A DNA stretch of 64,000 bases from Sediminibacterium soli (GTDB lineage Bacteria > Bacteroidota > Bacteroidia > Chitinophagales > Chitinophagaceae): positions 2,387 to 66,386 of the forward strand of contig NZ_JAACJR010000005.1 of NCBI RefSeq assembly GCF_009939225.1, written 5' to 3'. A model generated the notes under the pieces. That model had not been told where the DNA came from and made no database searches. It worked only from the letters and a program-made list of their open reading frames with translations. Made by a program: the position numbers and the translations under genes. Positions 44,067 to 53,554 of the stretch are shown in pieces. Numbering within the stretch: the first letter of the stretch is position 1; the number at the start of each line of letters is the position of its first letter.

Positions 44067-45166
44067 AAAAAATCTTTTTCTTTTTATGCCTGCCGCTGGG
44101 TTTGGCCGTGCACGCACAGAAACAAAAGACAGAAGCTTACATCGACAATTACAAAGAGACCGCCATCGTGGAAATGATGCGTTCCGGCGTTCCGGCAGCC
44201 ATCACCCTTGCGCAGGGTATCCTCGAATCGAAATCCGGGGAGAGCGAGCTGGTAAAGAATTCCAATAACCATTTCGGCATCAAATGCAAAACAGAGTGGA
44301 CAGGCGAAAAAACCTACCATGATGACGATGAAAAAGGAGAATGCTTTCGGGTATATCCCTCGGCGGCAGATTCGTATAAAGACCACTCGGATTTTCTGAA
44401 GACACGTCCGCATTACGCTTTCCTTTTCAAACTTGACCCCACCGATTTTGAAGGATGGGCCAAAGGATTGAAAAAAGCGGGCTATGCCACAAGTCCTGCC
44501 TACCCGCAAAAACTGCTTAAACTGATTAACGAATACCGCCTGCAGCAGTACAGCCTGGAAGCCATGGCCCGTTTGAAGAACGGCATACAACCCGATAACA
44601 GCACCGTGATTGCGGCCGCAGCAACAGGGCCCGCCCCGATACCGGCAGCCGCAGTGATTGAAAAACCAACCGGCCGGGGCGAACAGCCGGAAGAAACAAA
44701 AGAGCCGGAAGCCAAAGCCGGCGCAGCCGTTGCTGAAACAGTTGCGGCTCCACTGTTGAAAAAAGCCAGTTACCCGCAGGGTGTATTCACCATCAACCAC
44801 ACAAAAGTGGTCTATGCAACTGCAGGCACTTCTTTGCTGTCGCTGGCCAACGACTACGATCTGCCCCTGGTGAAACTGGTGGAATACAACGATCTAAAGG
44901 AAATGGACATACTCGATGCCGACAGGCTGATGTTTATCGAGAAAAAACAGAAAAAAGGCGCCAGTGATTTTCATACCGTGGCAGAGGGAGAAACCCTTCA
45001 CGATGTATGCCAGCTCGAGGGCATCCGTATGGAGAACCTGCTCGATTACAACGATAACCTCAGCAAAGATTCCCGTGTGCTGAAAAAAGGCGATAAGATA
45101 TATTTGCGAACGGTGGCCGCTGCAGCCAATACCAAACCTCTGCGCAACAGTGCAAGAAAAAGCTGA
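44063..45166 (+). CDS. Glucosaminidase with LysM domains
   Basis: The 367-residue exported peptidoglycan hydrolase has a signal peptide (about 1-18). An endo-beta-N-acetylglucosaminidase domain (about 25-170) contains LAQGILESKSGES (catalytic Glu region), NNHFGIKCK and RVYPSAADSYKDHSDFL. A Pro/Ala-rich linker with many Ala-Glu residues follows, then two LysM-like domains (TAGTSLLSLANDYDLPLVKLVEYN and VAEGETLHDVCQLEGI parts). Probably involved in cell-wall turnover. It overlaps the O-methyltransferase gene by 4 bp. Confidence 0.9.
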   Translation: MKKIFFFLCLPLGLAVHAQKQKTEAYIDNYKETAIVEMMRSGVPAAITLAQGILESKSGESELVKNSNNHFGIKCKTEWTGEKTYHDDDEKGECFRVYPSAADSYKDHSDFLKTRPHYAFLFKLDPTDFEGWAKGLKKAGYATSPAYPQKLLKLINEYRLQQYSLEAMARLKNGIQPDNSTVIAAAATGPAPIPAAAVIEKPTGRGEQPEETKEPEAKAGAAVAETVAAPLLKKASYPQGVFTINHTKVVYATAGTSLLSLANDYDLPLVKLVEYNDLKEMDILDADRLMFIEKKQKKGASDFHTVAEGETLHDVCQLEGIRMENLLDYNDNLSKDSRVLKKGDKIYLRTVAAAANTKPLRNSARKS

Positions 45167-45185
45167 GAGAACCCATCGATACCGT

Positions 45186-45728
45186 ATGGCAAAACTGACT
45201 GTTCATAACAAGACCTTTGTTCCTTACCTGCCCGAGGCGCTGATCCTGGAAAAAGTAAGAGCGCTTGCCGCACAGCTGCGTGCGGATTATGCGGACAAAA
45301 GACCGCTGTTCATCGCCATACTGAATGGCTCTTTTATGTTTGCATCCGACCTGTTCAAGGAACTCGATTTTGATGCGGAGATCTGTTTTATCAAACTGGC
45401 TTCGTACAAAGGCACAAAATCCACCGGACAGGTGCTGACGGCAATCGGTCTTGATACCGATATCACCAACAGGCATGTTGTGATCTTGGAAGACATCATT
45501 GATACCGGCAAGACCATGTTCGAATTTCTGCCGCAGCTGCAGAACCAGCAACCCGCTTCACTCCGGATTGCCGTGCTGCTGCATAAACCCGATGCCACGG
45601 TGCACCCTATCCGGATCGATTACTGCTGCTTTTCCATTCCCGACAAATTCGTGCTCGGTTATGGCCTCGACTTCGACGGACTGGGAAGAAATATCCGGGA
45701 GTTGTACCAGCTGGAAGACGAGGTGTAG
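45186..45728 (+). CDS. hpt: Hypoxanthine phosphoribosyltransferase
   Basis: The 180-residue enzyme converts hypoxanthine or guanine to IMP or GMP with PRPP. The PRPP-binding loop VILEDIIDTGKT (99-110) and the substrate-flap ILNGSFMF plus FIKLASYKG (67-75) identify it. ATG 45186 gives the usual family length. It starts 19 bp after the glucosaminidase stop and may be part of that operon. Confidence 0.93.
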   Translation: MAKLTVHNKTFVPYLPEALILEKVRALAAQLRADYADKRPLFIAILNGSFMFASDLFKELDFDAEICFIKLASYKGTKSTGQVLTAIGLDTDITNRHVVILEDIIDTGKTMFEFLPQLQNQQPASLRIAVLLHKPDATVHPIRIDYCCFSIPDKFVLGYGLDFDGLGRNIRELYQLEDEV

Positions 45729-45863
45729 GTCAGAACATGCCTGGTATTGTCAATTCAGTCATGCAGCCATACCCCCTTAAACTATACTTAAAGTTTCCCC
45801 AATATCCTTCCTTGCAGTATGAATTCTGCGTTTTCCATGTTAGATTGAGGTAAACTATGCCAG

Positions 45864-47633
45864 GTGAAACCACTCATTTGGTTATTGCTGTGCCTGCTTG
45901 CCTGTAATGCGCTCTGGGGTCAGTTTTACCTGCGGGGAGAAGTGAGAGACAACCGCGGAAAACTGCTTGGCGGCGTAAGGATCAATATTGCCTCAAGAGG
46001 AGCCAATCCATTCTTTACAGGCGCTACGGGCACCTTTGGCATTCCGCTTTCTGCACCGGCCGATACGATCCGTTTTACCCTCGAAGGTTATGAAACACTC
46101 AAAACAGTGGTGGATGCGCGCAGGTACCAGGTGTTTGTGCTGAAGATGCTTTCGTCCACCGCACAGCAATATACCGCCAAGCTGTCTTCTGTTACCACCA
46201 ACCTCAAAACAAATAACAACGCACTGTTTTCCTCGCTGGGAGAAAGCTATACCAACCTGATTGAAAATGGATTTGTACAGGCAACCAATTATCCCGAAAC
46301 AGGTTTTGCCCTGCATATCGATAAAGCATCCTACAGCAATATCCGCCGCTTCCTGAACAACGATATGCGTATCCCGAAAGATGCCATCAGGATCGAGGAG
46401 ATGCTGAATTATTTCGATTTCGGCAGACAGAACGGGGTCGCCGCCGGTGGTTTTTTTCAATGCAGGACGCAACTGACCACCTGTCCCTGGAATACAGTGA
46501 ACAGCCTGTTCTTTATCAATTTCAATGCGCCAAAGCTTGGTATCGACAGCATTCCTGCTTCCAACCTGGTATTCCTCATCGATGTATCGGGGTCGATGGA
46601 CAAGCCCAACAGGCTGCCCCTGCTGCAATCCGCCTTCAAACTGCTGATCGGCAACCTGCGTGAAAAAGATACCATCAGCATCGTTACTTATGGAGGCGGC
46701 GTGGGCATTGCCCTGGGCGCAACCAGCGGTAAAGAAAAACAGAGGATAAGGGATATCATCGATTCACTTTATGCCAGCGGCGATACACCCGGTTCAGGCG
46801 CCATTACAACAGCCTATTCTCTTGCGCGCAGATCCTTTATCCCCAATGGCAATAACCGCGTGATACTGGCAACAGACGGTGATTTTAACGTGGGCCAGTC
46901 AACCGAGCGCGAACTGGAAGATATGATCGCGGGATTTCGGCAAACAGGCATCTACCTCACCTGCCTGGGAGTGGGTATGGGCAATTACAAAGACAGCAAA
47001 CTCGAAACACTTGCCAAAAAAGGGAACGGTAATTTTGCTTATATCGATAACCAGTCCGAAGCGGAGAAAGTGCTGGTCACAGAACTTACGCAAACACTGT
47101 ATGCCGTGGCAAACAATGCTTTTGCCAGGGTAAACTTTGACCCCTCGGTGGTGAACAAATACCGGCTGATCGGTTTTGACAATAAGAAGAATGCGGCCGC
47201 AGACAGCAGCGGCGAACTGGAAGGCGGCGAGGTAGGAAGCGGGCACACTGCGATGGCTGTTTTTGAAATAGAACCGAAATCCGGCGACGCAGGCCTGCTC
47301 AACAAACATTTCGCAGACATCCGGCTGCAATACAAATTACCGGGCGCCGACAGGAATACCCAGCAGTTGTTCACGGCGGACTACCACCCCGTGGCCATAG
47401 AAAAAGCCGACAGCAGCTACCGGTTTGCCGCAAGCATCGCGCTGTTCGGATCGTTGCTGAAACAGTCGCCTTATGTAAAAGGCAAACGCTTCGAAGACCT
47501 CAGGGCGCTGGCCAATACGGCTGTTAATCCCATGAGCAAAGGACAGCTGGAATTTCTGATGCTTATTGACAAAGCCGCGCATATTTACCAGCCGGAAAAA
47601 AGAAGGGTAAAAAAGAAAAAAGAAGAGGAATAA
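45864..47633 (+). CDS. Exported VWA-domain protein with carboxypeptidase-like N-terminal domain
   Basis: The 589-residue protein has a signal peptide (about 1-19). A CarboxypepD_reg-like domain (about 22-95) leads into a von Willebrand A domain with the MIDAS motif DVSGSMD (D240), TDGDFNVGQ, and a C-terminal DUF3520-type region. It resembles YfbK-like proteins. It lacks the central TonB box and barrel, so it is not a receptor. The frame starts with GTG at 45864; the ATG at 45857 is out of frame. The role is unknown. Confidence 0.85.
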   Translation: MKPLIWLLLCLLACNALWGQFYLRGEVRDNRGKLLGGVRINIASRGANPFFTGATGTFGIPLSAPADTIRFTLEGYETLKTVVDARRYQVFVLKMLSSTAQQYTAKLSSVTTNLKTNNNALFSSLGESYTNLIENGFVQATNYPETGFALHIDKASYSNIRRFLNNDMRIPKDAIRIEEMLNYFDFGRQNGVAAGGFFQCRTQLTTCPWNTVNSLFFINFNAPKLGIDSIPASNLVFLIDVSGSMDKPNRLPLLQSAFKLLIGNLREKDTISIVTYGGGVGIALGATSGKEKQRIRDIIDSLYASGDTPGSGAITTAYSLARRSFIPNGNNRVILATDGDFNVGQSTERELEDMIAGFRQTGIYLTCLGVGMGNYKDSKLETLAKKGNGNFAYIDNQSEAEKVLVTELTQTLYAVANNAFARVNFDPSVVNKYRLIGFDNKKNAAADSSGELEGGEVGSGHTAMAVFEIEPKSGDAGLLNKHFADIRLQYKLPGADRNTQQLFTADYHPVAIEKADSSYRFAASIALFGSLLKQSPYVKGKRFEDLRALANTAVNPMSKGQLEFLMLIDKAAHIYQPEKRRVKKKKEEE

Positions 47634-47660
47634 ATCTGGAATTATTCCGGCACAATCCCC

Positions 47661-47688
47661 AAAAAAGAAAACCGCTGGTCAGCGGTTT
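47661..47688 (-). terminator. Terminator of dnaJ
   Basis: An 8-bp stem, AAACCGCT (47669-47676) with AGCGGTTT (47681-47688), is followed on the minus strand by TTCTTTTTT. It lies 22 bp past the dnaJ stop. Confidence 0.82.
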
Positions 47689-47709
47689 CCGGTATCAGGC
47701 AGATGATGA

Positions 47710-48876
47710 TCAATTGAATGCTTCCTTCAACTTATCAAAAAAGCTCTTATCTGATTTATGCGGTTTGGGTTTGAAGTTCTCGCTGCCGGATAATTTTTCC
47801 AGCATTGTTTTTTCTTCCGCGCTTATATGCTGCGGCGTCCATACATTTACCTCTATCAGCTGGTCGCCTTTACCGTAGCCCTGCACTTCAGGAAACCCTT
47901 TTCCTTTCAGACGGAATATTTTACCGCTCTGTGTGCCGGGCGGGATTTTGATCTTGGCCCGGCCATCGATCGTGGGCACTTCCACCTGTGTGCCGAATAC
48001 GGCATCGATAAACGAAATATGCAATTCGTACGCCACATTCAGCCCGTCGCGATGCAGTTCTGCATGCGATTCTTCCTCTATCTGGATGATCAGGTCGCCG
48101 GGCATTCCGCCGCGCTCGCCTGCATTGCCTTTTCCGCCCATGCTCAGCTGCATACCTTCCTGTACACCGGCCGGTATTTCTATGGTGATGGTTTCTTCGC
48201 CGTATACCCTACCCTCGCCTTTGCAGGAGCCGCATTTTGCCGTAACCGTAGTGCCTTCGCCGTTACACGTCGGACAGGTGGTCACCGTTTGCATCTGACC
48301 CAGAAAAGTGTTGGTCATCTTCCGCACCTGGCCCGAACCGTTACAGGTGCTGCAGGTTTGAACACTGCTTTTGTCTTTTGCGCCGTTGCCGCCGCAGGTG
48401 GAACAAACAATGTATTTTTTTACTTTAACGTTCTTGGTAACGCCCTTGGCCATCTCCTCAAAATTCAGTTTGAGTTTGATGCGCAGGTTGCTGCCGCGCT
48501 GGCCGCGCGCCCTTCCGCCACCGCCCCGGCGCGAACCGCCGCCGCCGAAGAAACTGCCGAATACATCATCGCCGAAAATATCGCCGAACTGGCTGAAGAT
48601 ATCTTCGGTATTCATATTGTGAAAACCACCGCCGCCACCGGCGCCGGGTGCAAATGCCGCATGACCAAAACGGTCGTATTTGGCTTTTTTATCCGCATCA
48701 CTCAGCACCTCGTAAGCTTCTGCAGCCTCCTTGAATTTATCTTCCGCGGCTTTATCGCCGGGATTGCGGTCAGGGTGGTATTGCATCGCCACTTTGCGGT
48801 AAGCTTTCTTGATCTCGTCCGCACCGGCCGATTTGCTTACACCCAGTATTTCATAGTAATCTCTCTTGGTAGACAT
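47710..48876 (-). CDS. dnaJ: Chaperone DnaJ
   Basis: The 388-residue type I J-protein has the J-domain with H34-P-D, a Gly-rich region (about 80-130), four CxxCxGxG zinc-finger repeats ([32 protein letters not shown]), and the C-terminal substrate-binding domain. It stimulates DnaK in protein folding. ATG 48876 ([13 protein letters not shown]) is standard; an 11-codon upstream extension is rejected. grpE lies upstream on the same strand. Confidence 0.96.
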   Translation of the reverse strand: MSTKRDYYEILGVSKSAGADEIKKAYRKVAMQYHPDRNPGDKAAEDKFKEAAEAYEVLSDADKKAKYDRFGHAAFAPGAGGGGGFHNMNTEDIFSQFGDIFGDDVFGSFFGGGGSRRGGGGRARGQRGSNLRIKLKLNFEEMAKGVTKNVKVKKYIVCSTCGGNGAKDKSSVQTCSTCNGSGQVRKMTNTFLGQMQTVTTCPTCNGEGTTVTAKCGSCKGEGRVYGEETITIEIPAGVQEGMQLSMGGKGNAGERGGMPGDLIIQIEEESHAELHRDGLNVAYELHISFIDAVFGTQVEVPTIDGRAKIKIPPGTQSGKIFRLKGKGFPEVQGYGKGDQLIEVNVWTPQHISAEEKTMLEKLSGSENFKPKPHKSDKSFFDKLKEAFN

Positions 48877-48933
48877 ATGGTAAGTCAAAAATGAAAAGTC
48901 AAAATTCAAAACACAATACCAATCCGGTCGGCG

Positions 48934-49503
48934 CTACTTGCCTACAACCACTTTGGCAAAACGGATAAGCTTGTCGTTGAGGTAGTAACCTTTTACCACT
49001 TCGTCGATCACTTTTCCTTTCAGCTCTTCTGCGGGAGCCGGGATCTCTGTGATGGCCTCGTGTTTTTCCACGTCAAAATCCGTATGAACGCTTTCCAGCG
49101 GTTTAACGCCTTTGGATTGCAGCGCCGAACGGAGTTTGTTAAACACCAGCAGCACACCTTCCTTGTCTGCCCCGAGTGCATCGTTGTTTTGCAGTTGTTT
49201 TTCTGCACGGTCACAGTCATCGAGCACATCCAGCAGCGAAACGATCACATCCCTGCCGGCGGTCTGCATCAGGTCTATCCTTTCCTTGGCCGTTCTTCTG
49301 CGGAAATTATCGAACTCCGCCATCAGACGCAGGTATTTGTCTTTCTGCTCTTTCAGCTCCTCTTCCAGTTTGCCCAGTTTGTTCTCTTCGGTAACGGGAT
49401 CGTTCAAATGTGAGGTACCGGCTGCATTTTCGTCAGCATTGATATCAAATTCTGCCGTATTTCCGTTCATTTCAGGGTTTTCCTGCATTTCTTTCTCGTT
49501 CAT
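48934..49503 (-). CDS. grpE: Nucleotide exchange factor GrpE
   Basis: The 189-residue protein has an acidic disordered N-terminus (about 1-45), a long coiled coil (about 46-110) with KYLRLMAEFDNFRRRTAKER, and the C-terminal beta-domain (EAITEIPAP, VIDEVVKGYYLNDKLIRFAKV). It exchanges nucleotide on DnaK. It is the first gene of the grpE-dnaJ pair; 57 bp separate it from dnaJ. Confidence 0.95.
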   Translation of the reverse strand: MNEKEMQENPEMNGNTAEFDINADENAAGTSHLNDPVTEENKLGKLEEELKEQKDKYLRLMAEFDNFRRRTAKERIDLMQTAGRDVIVSLLDVLDDCDRAEKQLQNNDALGADKEGVLLVFNKLRSALQSKGVKPLESVHTDFDVEKHEAITEIPAPAEELKGKVIDEVVKGYYLNDKLIRFAKVVVGK

Positions 49504-49567
49504 AGTTATCGATTCGTTGTCTGGCTATATGTCAAAAATATTGCCGGGGCAAAGAAACGGGAAAAAA

Positions 49568-49710
49568 TGGCAGGTTGGGGGAACGGATTGGGAAATTGGG
49601 GGACCTGCTTCGCCGGCAGGCGGGCTGGGAATTTTGAAATTGACATGAATCCGCAAATCCAATTCAAAATTCCCCGGTTCCCCATTCTAAAATTTCCTGC
49701 TCCCCGCCGC
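49568..49710. repeat. Intergenic GGGAATTTTGAA repeat with inverted arm
   Basis: GGGAATTTTGAA (49627-49638) pairs perfectly with TTCAAAATTCCC (49663-49674). Related words (GGGGAACGGATTGGG against CCCCGGTTCCCC) extend the arms. A small CCTGC/GCAGG hairpin sits between. It lies between divergent grpE and the methyltransferase gene. Confidence 0.6.
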
Positions 49711-49712
49711 CG

Positions 49713-49720
49713 TATCTTTG
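49713..49720 (+). promoter_or_regulatory. -7 box of rRNA methyltransferase gene, leaderless spacing
   Basis: TATCTTTG matches TAnnTTTG and ends 5 nt before the ATG at 49725. It predicts a leaderless transcript. Confidence 0.6.
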
Positions 49721-49724
49721 CCGG

Positions 49725-50900
49725 ATGACCAAACTTTTCCTTAAAAAACAGATTGCGCCCAGGATAGCCAACGGGCATCCCTGGGTATATGGCAACGAGG
49801 TGAACCGGGTGGAGGGACCGATCGATGGCGGCGATATCGTGGATGTATTTTATTATGATGGCAAATTTGCCGGCAGGGCCTATGCCAACCCCAAATCGCA
49901 GATCATTGCCCGTATCCTTACCCGGAGGCAGGAACCGGTCGATAACCAGTTTTTCTTTACCCGCATACGCGAGGCATGGGAATACCGCAAAAAGATCGGG
50001 TATACAGAAAACTGCCGCCTGGTATTCGGCGAAGCCGATCTGCTGCCCGCGCTGGTAATCGATAAATTCAACGATTATTTTGTGATACAGACCCTCTCGC
50101 TGGGCATGGATAAATGGAAACCCGCCATTGTGGATGCGCTGGTATCGCTTTTTGCCCCGAAGGGCATTTATGAACGCAACGATGTTCCTGTAAGAGAGCT
50201 GGAGGGGTTACCGCAGCAGAAAGGATTTTTAACCGCACCCTTCGACACACGTATCCTTATCCGGGAAAACGGACTGACATTTCATGTGGATATCGAGAAC
50301 GGGCAGAAAACCGGGTATTTCCTGGACCAGCAGGATAACCGGAGGGCCATCAGGCATATCGTAAAAGATGCCGAGGTACTCGGGGCGTTTACCTATACCG
50401 GCACATTCGAGATCCATGCCGCTCATTACGGGGCAAAATCTGTTTTAGGACTTGATATTTCCGAGAGCGCCGTTTCACAGGCCAACCGTAATGCGGCTTT
50501 GAACGGCCTGGATCATATCTGCCGGTTTGAAACGGTGAACGCATTCGATGTGCTTAAGCAATGGGGCAAGGAAGGAAGATCCTATGATGTGGTAATGCTC
50601 GATCCGCCTGCATTCACCAAAAGCCGCGAGAATATCCAGAAAGCGATCACGGGTTATAAGGAGATCAACCTGCGCGGCATGAAACTGGTGCGCAATGGCG
50701 GATTCCTGGTTACCTCAAGCTGTACCAATCTTGTTCAACCAGATCTTTTCCTGCAAACGATCGATATGGCGGCGAGGGATGCGCGTAAACGCATCCGTCA
50801 GGTCACTTTCCAGGCACAGGCCAGCGATCATCCGATCATCTGGGGAATAGAAAATACGAACTACCTGAAGTTTCTGATCGTGGAAGTATGCGATAAATAA
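49725..50900 (+). CDS. Class I SAM-dependent rRNA methyltransferase (RlmI-like)
   Basis: The 391-residue protein has an N-terminal PUA domain (about 1-75), an EEHUD-like middle, and a C-terminal Rossmann methyltransferase domain with motif I GAFTYTGTF, motif IV MLDPPAFTKS, and TSSCTN. This is the RlmI (23S rRNA m5C1962) type, but the motif I Asp and Cys of many relatives (usually DCFxYTG) read GA here. Exact target base is inferred. It is probably translated from a leaderless mRNA. Confidence 0.88.
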   Translation: MTKLFLKKQIAPRIANGHPWVYGNEVNRVEGPIDGGDIVDVFYYDGKFAGRAYANPKSQIIARILTRRQEPVDNQFFFTRIREAWEYRKKIGYTENCRLVFGEADLLPALVIDKFNDYFVIQTLSLGMDKWKPAIVDALVSLFAPKGIYERNDVPVRELEGLPQQKGFLTAPFDTRILIRENGLTFHVDIENGQKTGYFLDQQDNRRAIRHIVKDAEVLGAFTYTGTFEIHAAHYGAKSVLGLDISESAVSQANRNAALNGLDHICRFETVNAFDVLKQWGKEGRSYDVVMLDPPAFTKSRENIQKAITGYKEINLRGMKLVRNGGFLVTSSCTNLVQPDLFLQTIDMAARDARKRIRQVTFQAQASDHPIIWGIENTNYLKFLIVEVCDK

Positions 50901-50987
50901 GGGCAGGTGCGATGAACGAAATAAAACAGCCCGTACGATAGATAGTCTGCACTTTACCAGTTATAAATCGCACCCGGTAAATTTCGT

Positions 50988-51329
50988 TTATTTGGAAACC
51001 TGGAATTTGCCCGATTCCACGATCCTGCTGCTGGCATCGCGGAGCTGGTAGATGTAGAGACCGCGCAGGTAATTATCGTCGAGGGTGATGGTAAGCTTGC
51101 CGTCGGTTATTTTCATCTCCGTCATTTTACGGCCGATAAAATTGTAGACCTGGAGAGAATAGGTTTTGTCGACAGACTTATCAAAAGTGAAATTGATAAA
51201 ACTGGTGGCGGGGTTTGGATAAAAATGCGTCACCTTGGCACCATCCGTAAACGGCGAGGTATTGTCCGAAACATAACTGTTCAGGAACAGGGGAAATACC
51301 AGTAAACAGGCCAGGTACAGTTTACGCAT
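50988..51329 (-). CDS. Minimal protein consisting of a signal peptide and T9SS sorting domain
   Basis: The 113-residue product has a signal peptide (about 1-19) and about 10 linker residues. The rest, from residue 35, looks like a type A T9SS C-terminal domain: HFYPNPATSFINFTF, YSLQVYNFIGRKM, and LRGLYIYQLRDASSRIVESG. There is almost no space for a cargo domain. Either the sorting domain is the functional product or this is the remnant of a longer gene. It is not in an operon. Confidence 0.85.
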   Translation of the reverse strand: MRKLYLACLLVFPLFLNSYVSDNTSPFTDGAKVTHFYPNPATSFINFTFDKSVDKTYSLQVYNFIGRKMTEMKITDGKLTITLDDNYLRGLYIYQLRDASSRIVESGKFQVSK

Positions 51330-51404
51330 AGAGCCAATTAACGTGATAAAGCTACTGCATATTGCAGAATTTTAGCAAAACCGCCATTTTTTTTAACAAA
51401 TGTG

Positions 51405-51887
51405 TCATCCGTTGGTTCGCAGCCCGGCCAGCACCCGCTGGATGGCCGCAAAATCGGGCTGTTCTTTTGGCGTAGGGCAGATTTCAGCATAGCGTACGAT
51501 GCCCTGCTTATCGATCACGAAAGCTGCACGCTTGCTCACACCCTGCATTTCAAAAGAAGGAAAGGTATCGTACAACACCCCGAAGGCGCGCGATGCCTCT
51601 TTGTTGAAATCGCTCAGTAACGGAAAATTCAGCTGCTGCTCGGCTTTGAACCTGCCCAGTGTGTAGAGCGAGTCTACAGAAATACCGAATACCCGCGCAT
51701 CGGCCTGGTTGTACAGACTGATATTGTCCCTTACACTGCACAATTCCGCGGTGCATACACTGGTAAAAGCCAGCGGGAAGAACAGCAATACGATGTTGCT
51801 GCCCTGCTGCTCATGTAATACCCGTTTTTGTTTATCGGTATCAAACAGCGCAAAGTCTGGCGCTTTCTGACCAGTGGTGATCGTCAT
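51405..51887 (-). CDS. Peroxiredoxin (AhpC/TSA family)
   Basis: The 160-residue thiol peroxidase has the thioredoxin-like fold with peroxidatic C45 in PLAFTSVCTAEL (T42-x-x-C45) and a second Cys at 50. The C-terminal part has a DKQGIVRYAE strand. The C45/C50 spacing resembles the Q/AhpE-type subgroup. It reduces peroxides in the cytoplasm. It stands alone, separated by a short non-coding stretch with no recognised site. Confidence 0.9.
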   Translation of the reverse strand: MTITTGQKAPDFALFDTDKQKRVLHEQQGSNIVLLFFPLAFTSVCTAELCSVRDNISLYNQADARVFGISVDSLYTLGRFKAEQQLNFPLLSDFNKEASRAFGVLYDTFPSFEMQGVSKRAAFVIDKQGIVRYAEICPTPKEQPDFAAIQRVLAGLRTNG

Positions 51888-52046
51888 AAAAAAAATTTAG
51901 TGATTGCAGTAGTGGTTTCTGACAGGCAAACAGGCAGAAACACCCAAGATACAAAAACGATGCCCCGCCTTTGCCTGATGTCGGAACATCCAATGCAAGC
52001 GATCACTTATTTTATTTTCCTCGAATTTCGCTGTTGCTGTTCCGTT

Positions 52047-52706
52047 CTATGCCTGCAATGCCATTTCGGGAACATGCGAAGGCAGCAGCAGCCTGCCTGC
52101 GGTTTTGGCCTGTATTTCCGCAACGGACACACCGGGTGCTCTTTCTGTCAGCAGAAACCCATCGGGGGTAATAGCGAGCACCGCAAGTTCTGTCACCACT
52201 TTTTTTACGCAGCCCATGCCTGTCAATGGCAGTGTACAGGCGGGCAGCAGTTTGCTTTCTCCTTTGGGATTGGTATGCATCATGGCAACGATGATGTTTT
52301 TGGCGCTGGCAACCAGATCCATGGCGCCGCCCATGCCTTTGACCATTTTGCCGGGTATCTTCCAGTTGGCGATATCGCCTTTCTCGCTTACTTCCATAGC
52401 GCCCAGCACCGTAAGATCGATCTTTCCTGCGCGGATCATGCCAAAACTTTCCGCGCTGTCAAAGAAAGCCCCGCCGGGGATCACGGTCACCGTTTCCTTG
52501 CCCGCGTTGATCAGGTCTGCATCAACCGCTGCCTCTTCGGGGTAAGGCCCCATTCCCAGCAGACCGTTCTCGCTCTGGAATACCACCGTCATCCCTTGTG
52601 GTATATAATTCGCTACAAGTGTGGGTATACCTATTCCCAGGTTTACATACATGCCGTCTTTCAGTTCCTGTGCAATGCGTTTGGCTATTCCGAATTTGTC
52701 GAGCAT
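52047..52706 (-). CDS. 3-oxoacid CoA-transferase subunit B
   Basis: The 219-residue subunit has [13 protein letters not shown], the catalytic glutamate motif [10 protein letters not shown] (E46) and the [14 protein letters not shown] segment typical of succinyl-CoA:3-ketoacid CoA-transferase B subunits. It moves CoA between succinyl-CoA and acetoacetate, linking ketone bodies or short acids to the TCA cycle. The A subunit gene lies upstream on the same strand, 131 bp away, with repeat DNA between. Confidence 0.93.
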   Translation of the reverse strand: MLDKFGIAKRIAQELKDGMYVNLGIGIPTLVANYIPQGMTVVFQSENGLLGMGPYPEEAAVDADLINAGKETVTVIPGGAFFDSAESFGMIRAGKIDLTVLGAMEVSEKGDIANWKIPGKMVKGMGGAMDLVASAKNIIVAMMHTNPKGESKLLPACTLPLTGMGCVKKVVTELAVLAITPDGFLLTERAPGVSVAEIQAKTAGRLLLPSHVPEMALQA

Positions 52707-52750
52707 AGGGATTGGTTAAACGGGTGATTAGTTATTGATCGAGGGGGATA

Positions 52751-52850
52751 TTGTTGCGTGGCTGCATGGCTGAATTGTTGCATTGCTTTTATTGTTTTTG
52801 GACATACCACCATTTAACAATCCAGCCATGCAACTATTCAACCATTCAGC
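52751..52850. repeat. GGCTGCATGGCTGAATTG word repeat between CoA-transferase genes
   Basis: A direct arm (TGGCTGCATGGCTGAATTGTTGCA) and an inverted arm (AACAATCCAGCCATGCAAC, ATTCAACCATTCAGC) flank a short spacer. The repeat interrupts an otherwise tight two-gene operon and touches the end of the A-subunit gene. Similar words occur at 35100-35150. Confidence 0.6.
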
Positions 52851-53536
52851 TTCACCGTCCTTCTCTCTATCCTTTTCTCATAGTGGCTGCCCTGGAATAT
52901 CCTGTGTACATACACACCGGCCACATGCACTTCATCGGGATCGATCTGTCCGGGTGGCACCAGTTCTTCCACTTCGGCTATGGTAACGGTGCCGGCCTTG
53001 GCCATGGAGGTGGAGAAATTGCGGGTGGTTTTCCTGAATACCAGGTTACCCATCGTATCTCCTTTCCAGGCTTTGACGATGGAAAAATCTGCGTGCAACG
53101 CTTTTTCCATCAGGTACATTTTGCCTTCAAATTCACGGGTTTCTTTACCTGCCGCTATTTCCGTTCCATAACCGGCGGATGTATAAAATGCAGGAATGCC
53201 CATACCGGCCATCTGTATCCGCGTGGCCAGGGTACCCTGTGGTATCAGGTCTACCTCCAGCTCGCCGCTAAGCAGCTGCCGCTCGAACTCTGCGTTCTCG
53301 CCAACATAACTGCTCATCATTTTTTTGATCTGTTTTGTCTGCAGCAACAGTCCCAGTCCAAACCCGTCAACACCCGCATTGTTGGAGATACAGGTAAGAT
53401 CGCGGGTATTTTTACGCACCAGCGCGGCAATACAGTTCTCGGGTATGCCGTTCAGACCAAATCCGCCCAGCATAAGGGTGGCGCCATCGGATATATCGTG
53501 GATGGCTTCGTCGGCGTTGTCAAATACTTTGTTCAT
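52838..53536 (-). CDS. 3-oxoacid CoA-transferase subunit A
   Basis: The 232-residue subunit has the GATLMLGGFGLNGIPE nucleotide-fold motif near residues 18-33, SNNAGVDGFGLG, and the CoA-binding AGKETREFEGKMYLME region, as in the A subunits of succinyl-CoA:3-ketoacid CoA-transferases. It forms a heterodimer with the B subunit encoded downstream. Together they would activate acetoacetate or a related acid. Confidence 0.93.
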   Translation of the reverse strand: MNKVFDNADEAIHDISDGATLMLGGFGLNGIPENCIAALVRKNTRDLTCISNNAGVDGFGLGLLLQTKQIKKMMSSYVGENAEFERQLLSGELEVDLIPQGTLATRIQMAGMGIPAFYTSAGYGTEIAAGKETREFEGKMYLMEKALHADFSIVKAWKGDTMGNLVFRKTTRNFSTSMAKAGTVTIAEVEELVPPGQIDPDEVHVAGVYVHRIFQGSHYEKRIERRTVKLNG

Positions 53537-53554
53537 AGGCGGTCATTCGTTGGG

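Noticed and set aside
47827-48894. 355-codon plus-strand frame opposite dnaJ
   Set aside because: Antisense shadow produced by GC-rich codons of dnaJ; no family pattern.
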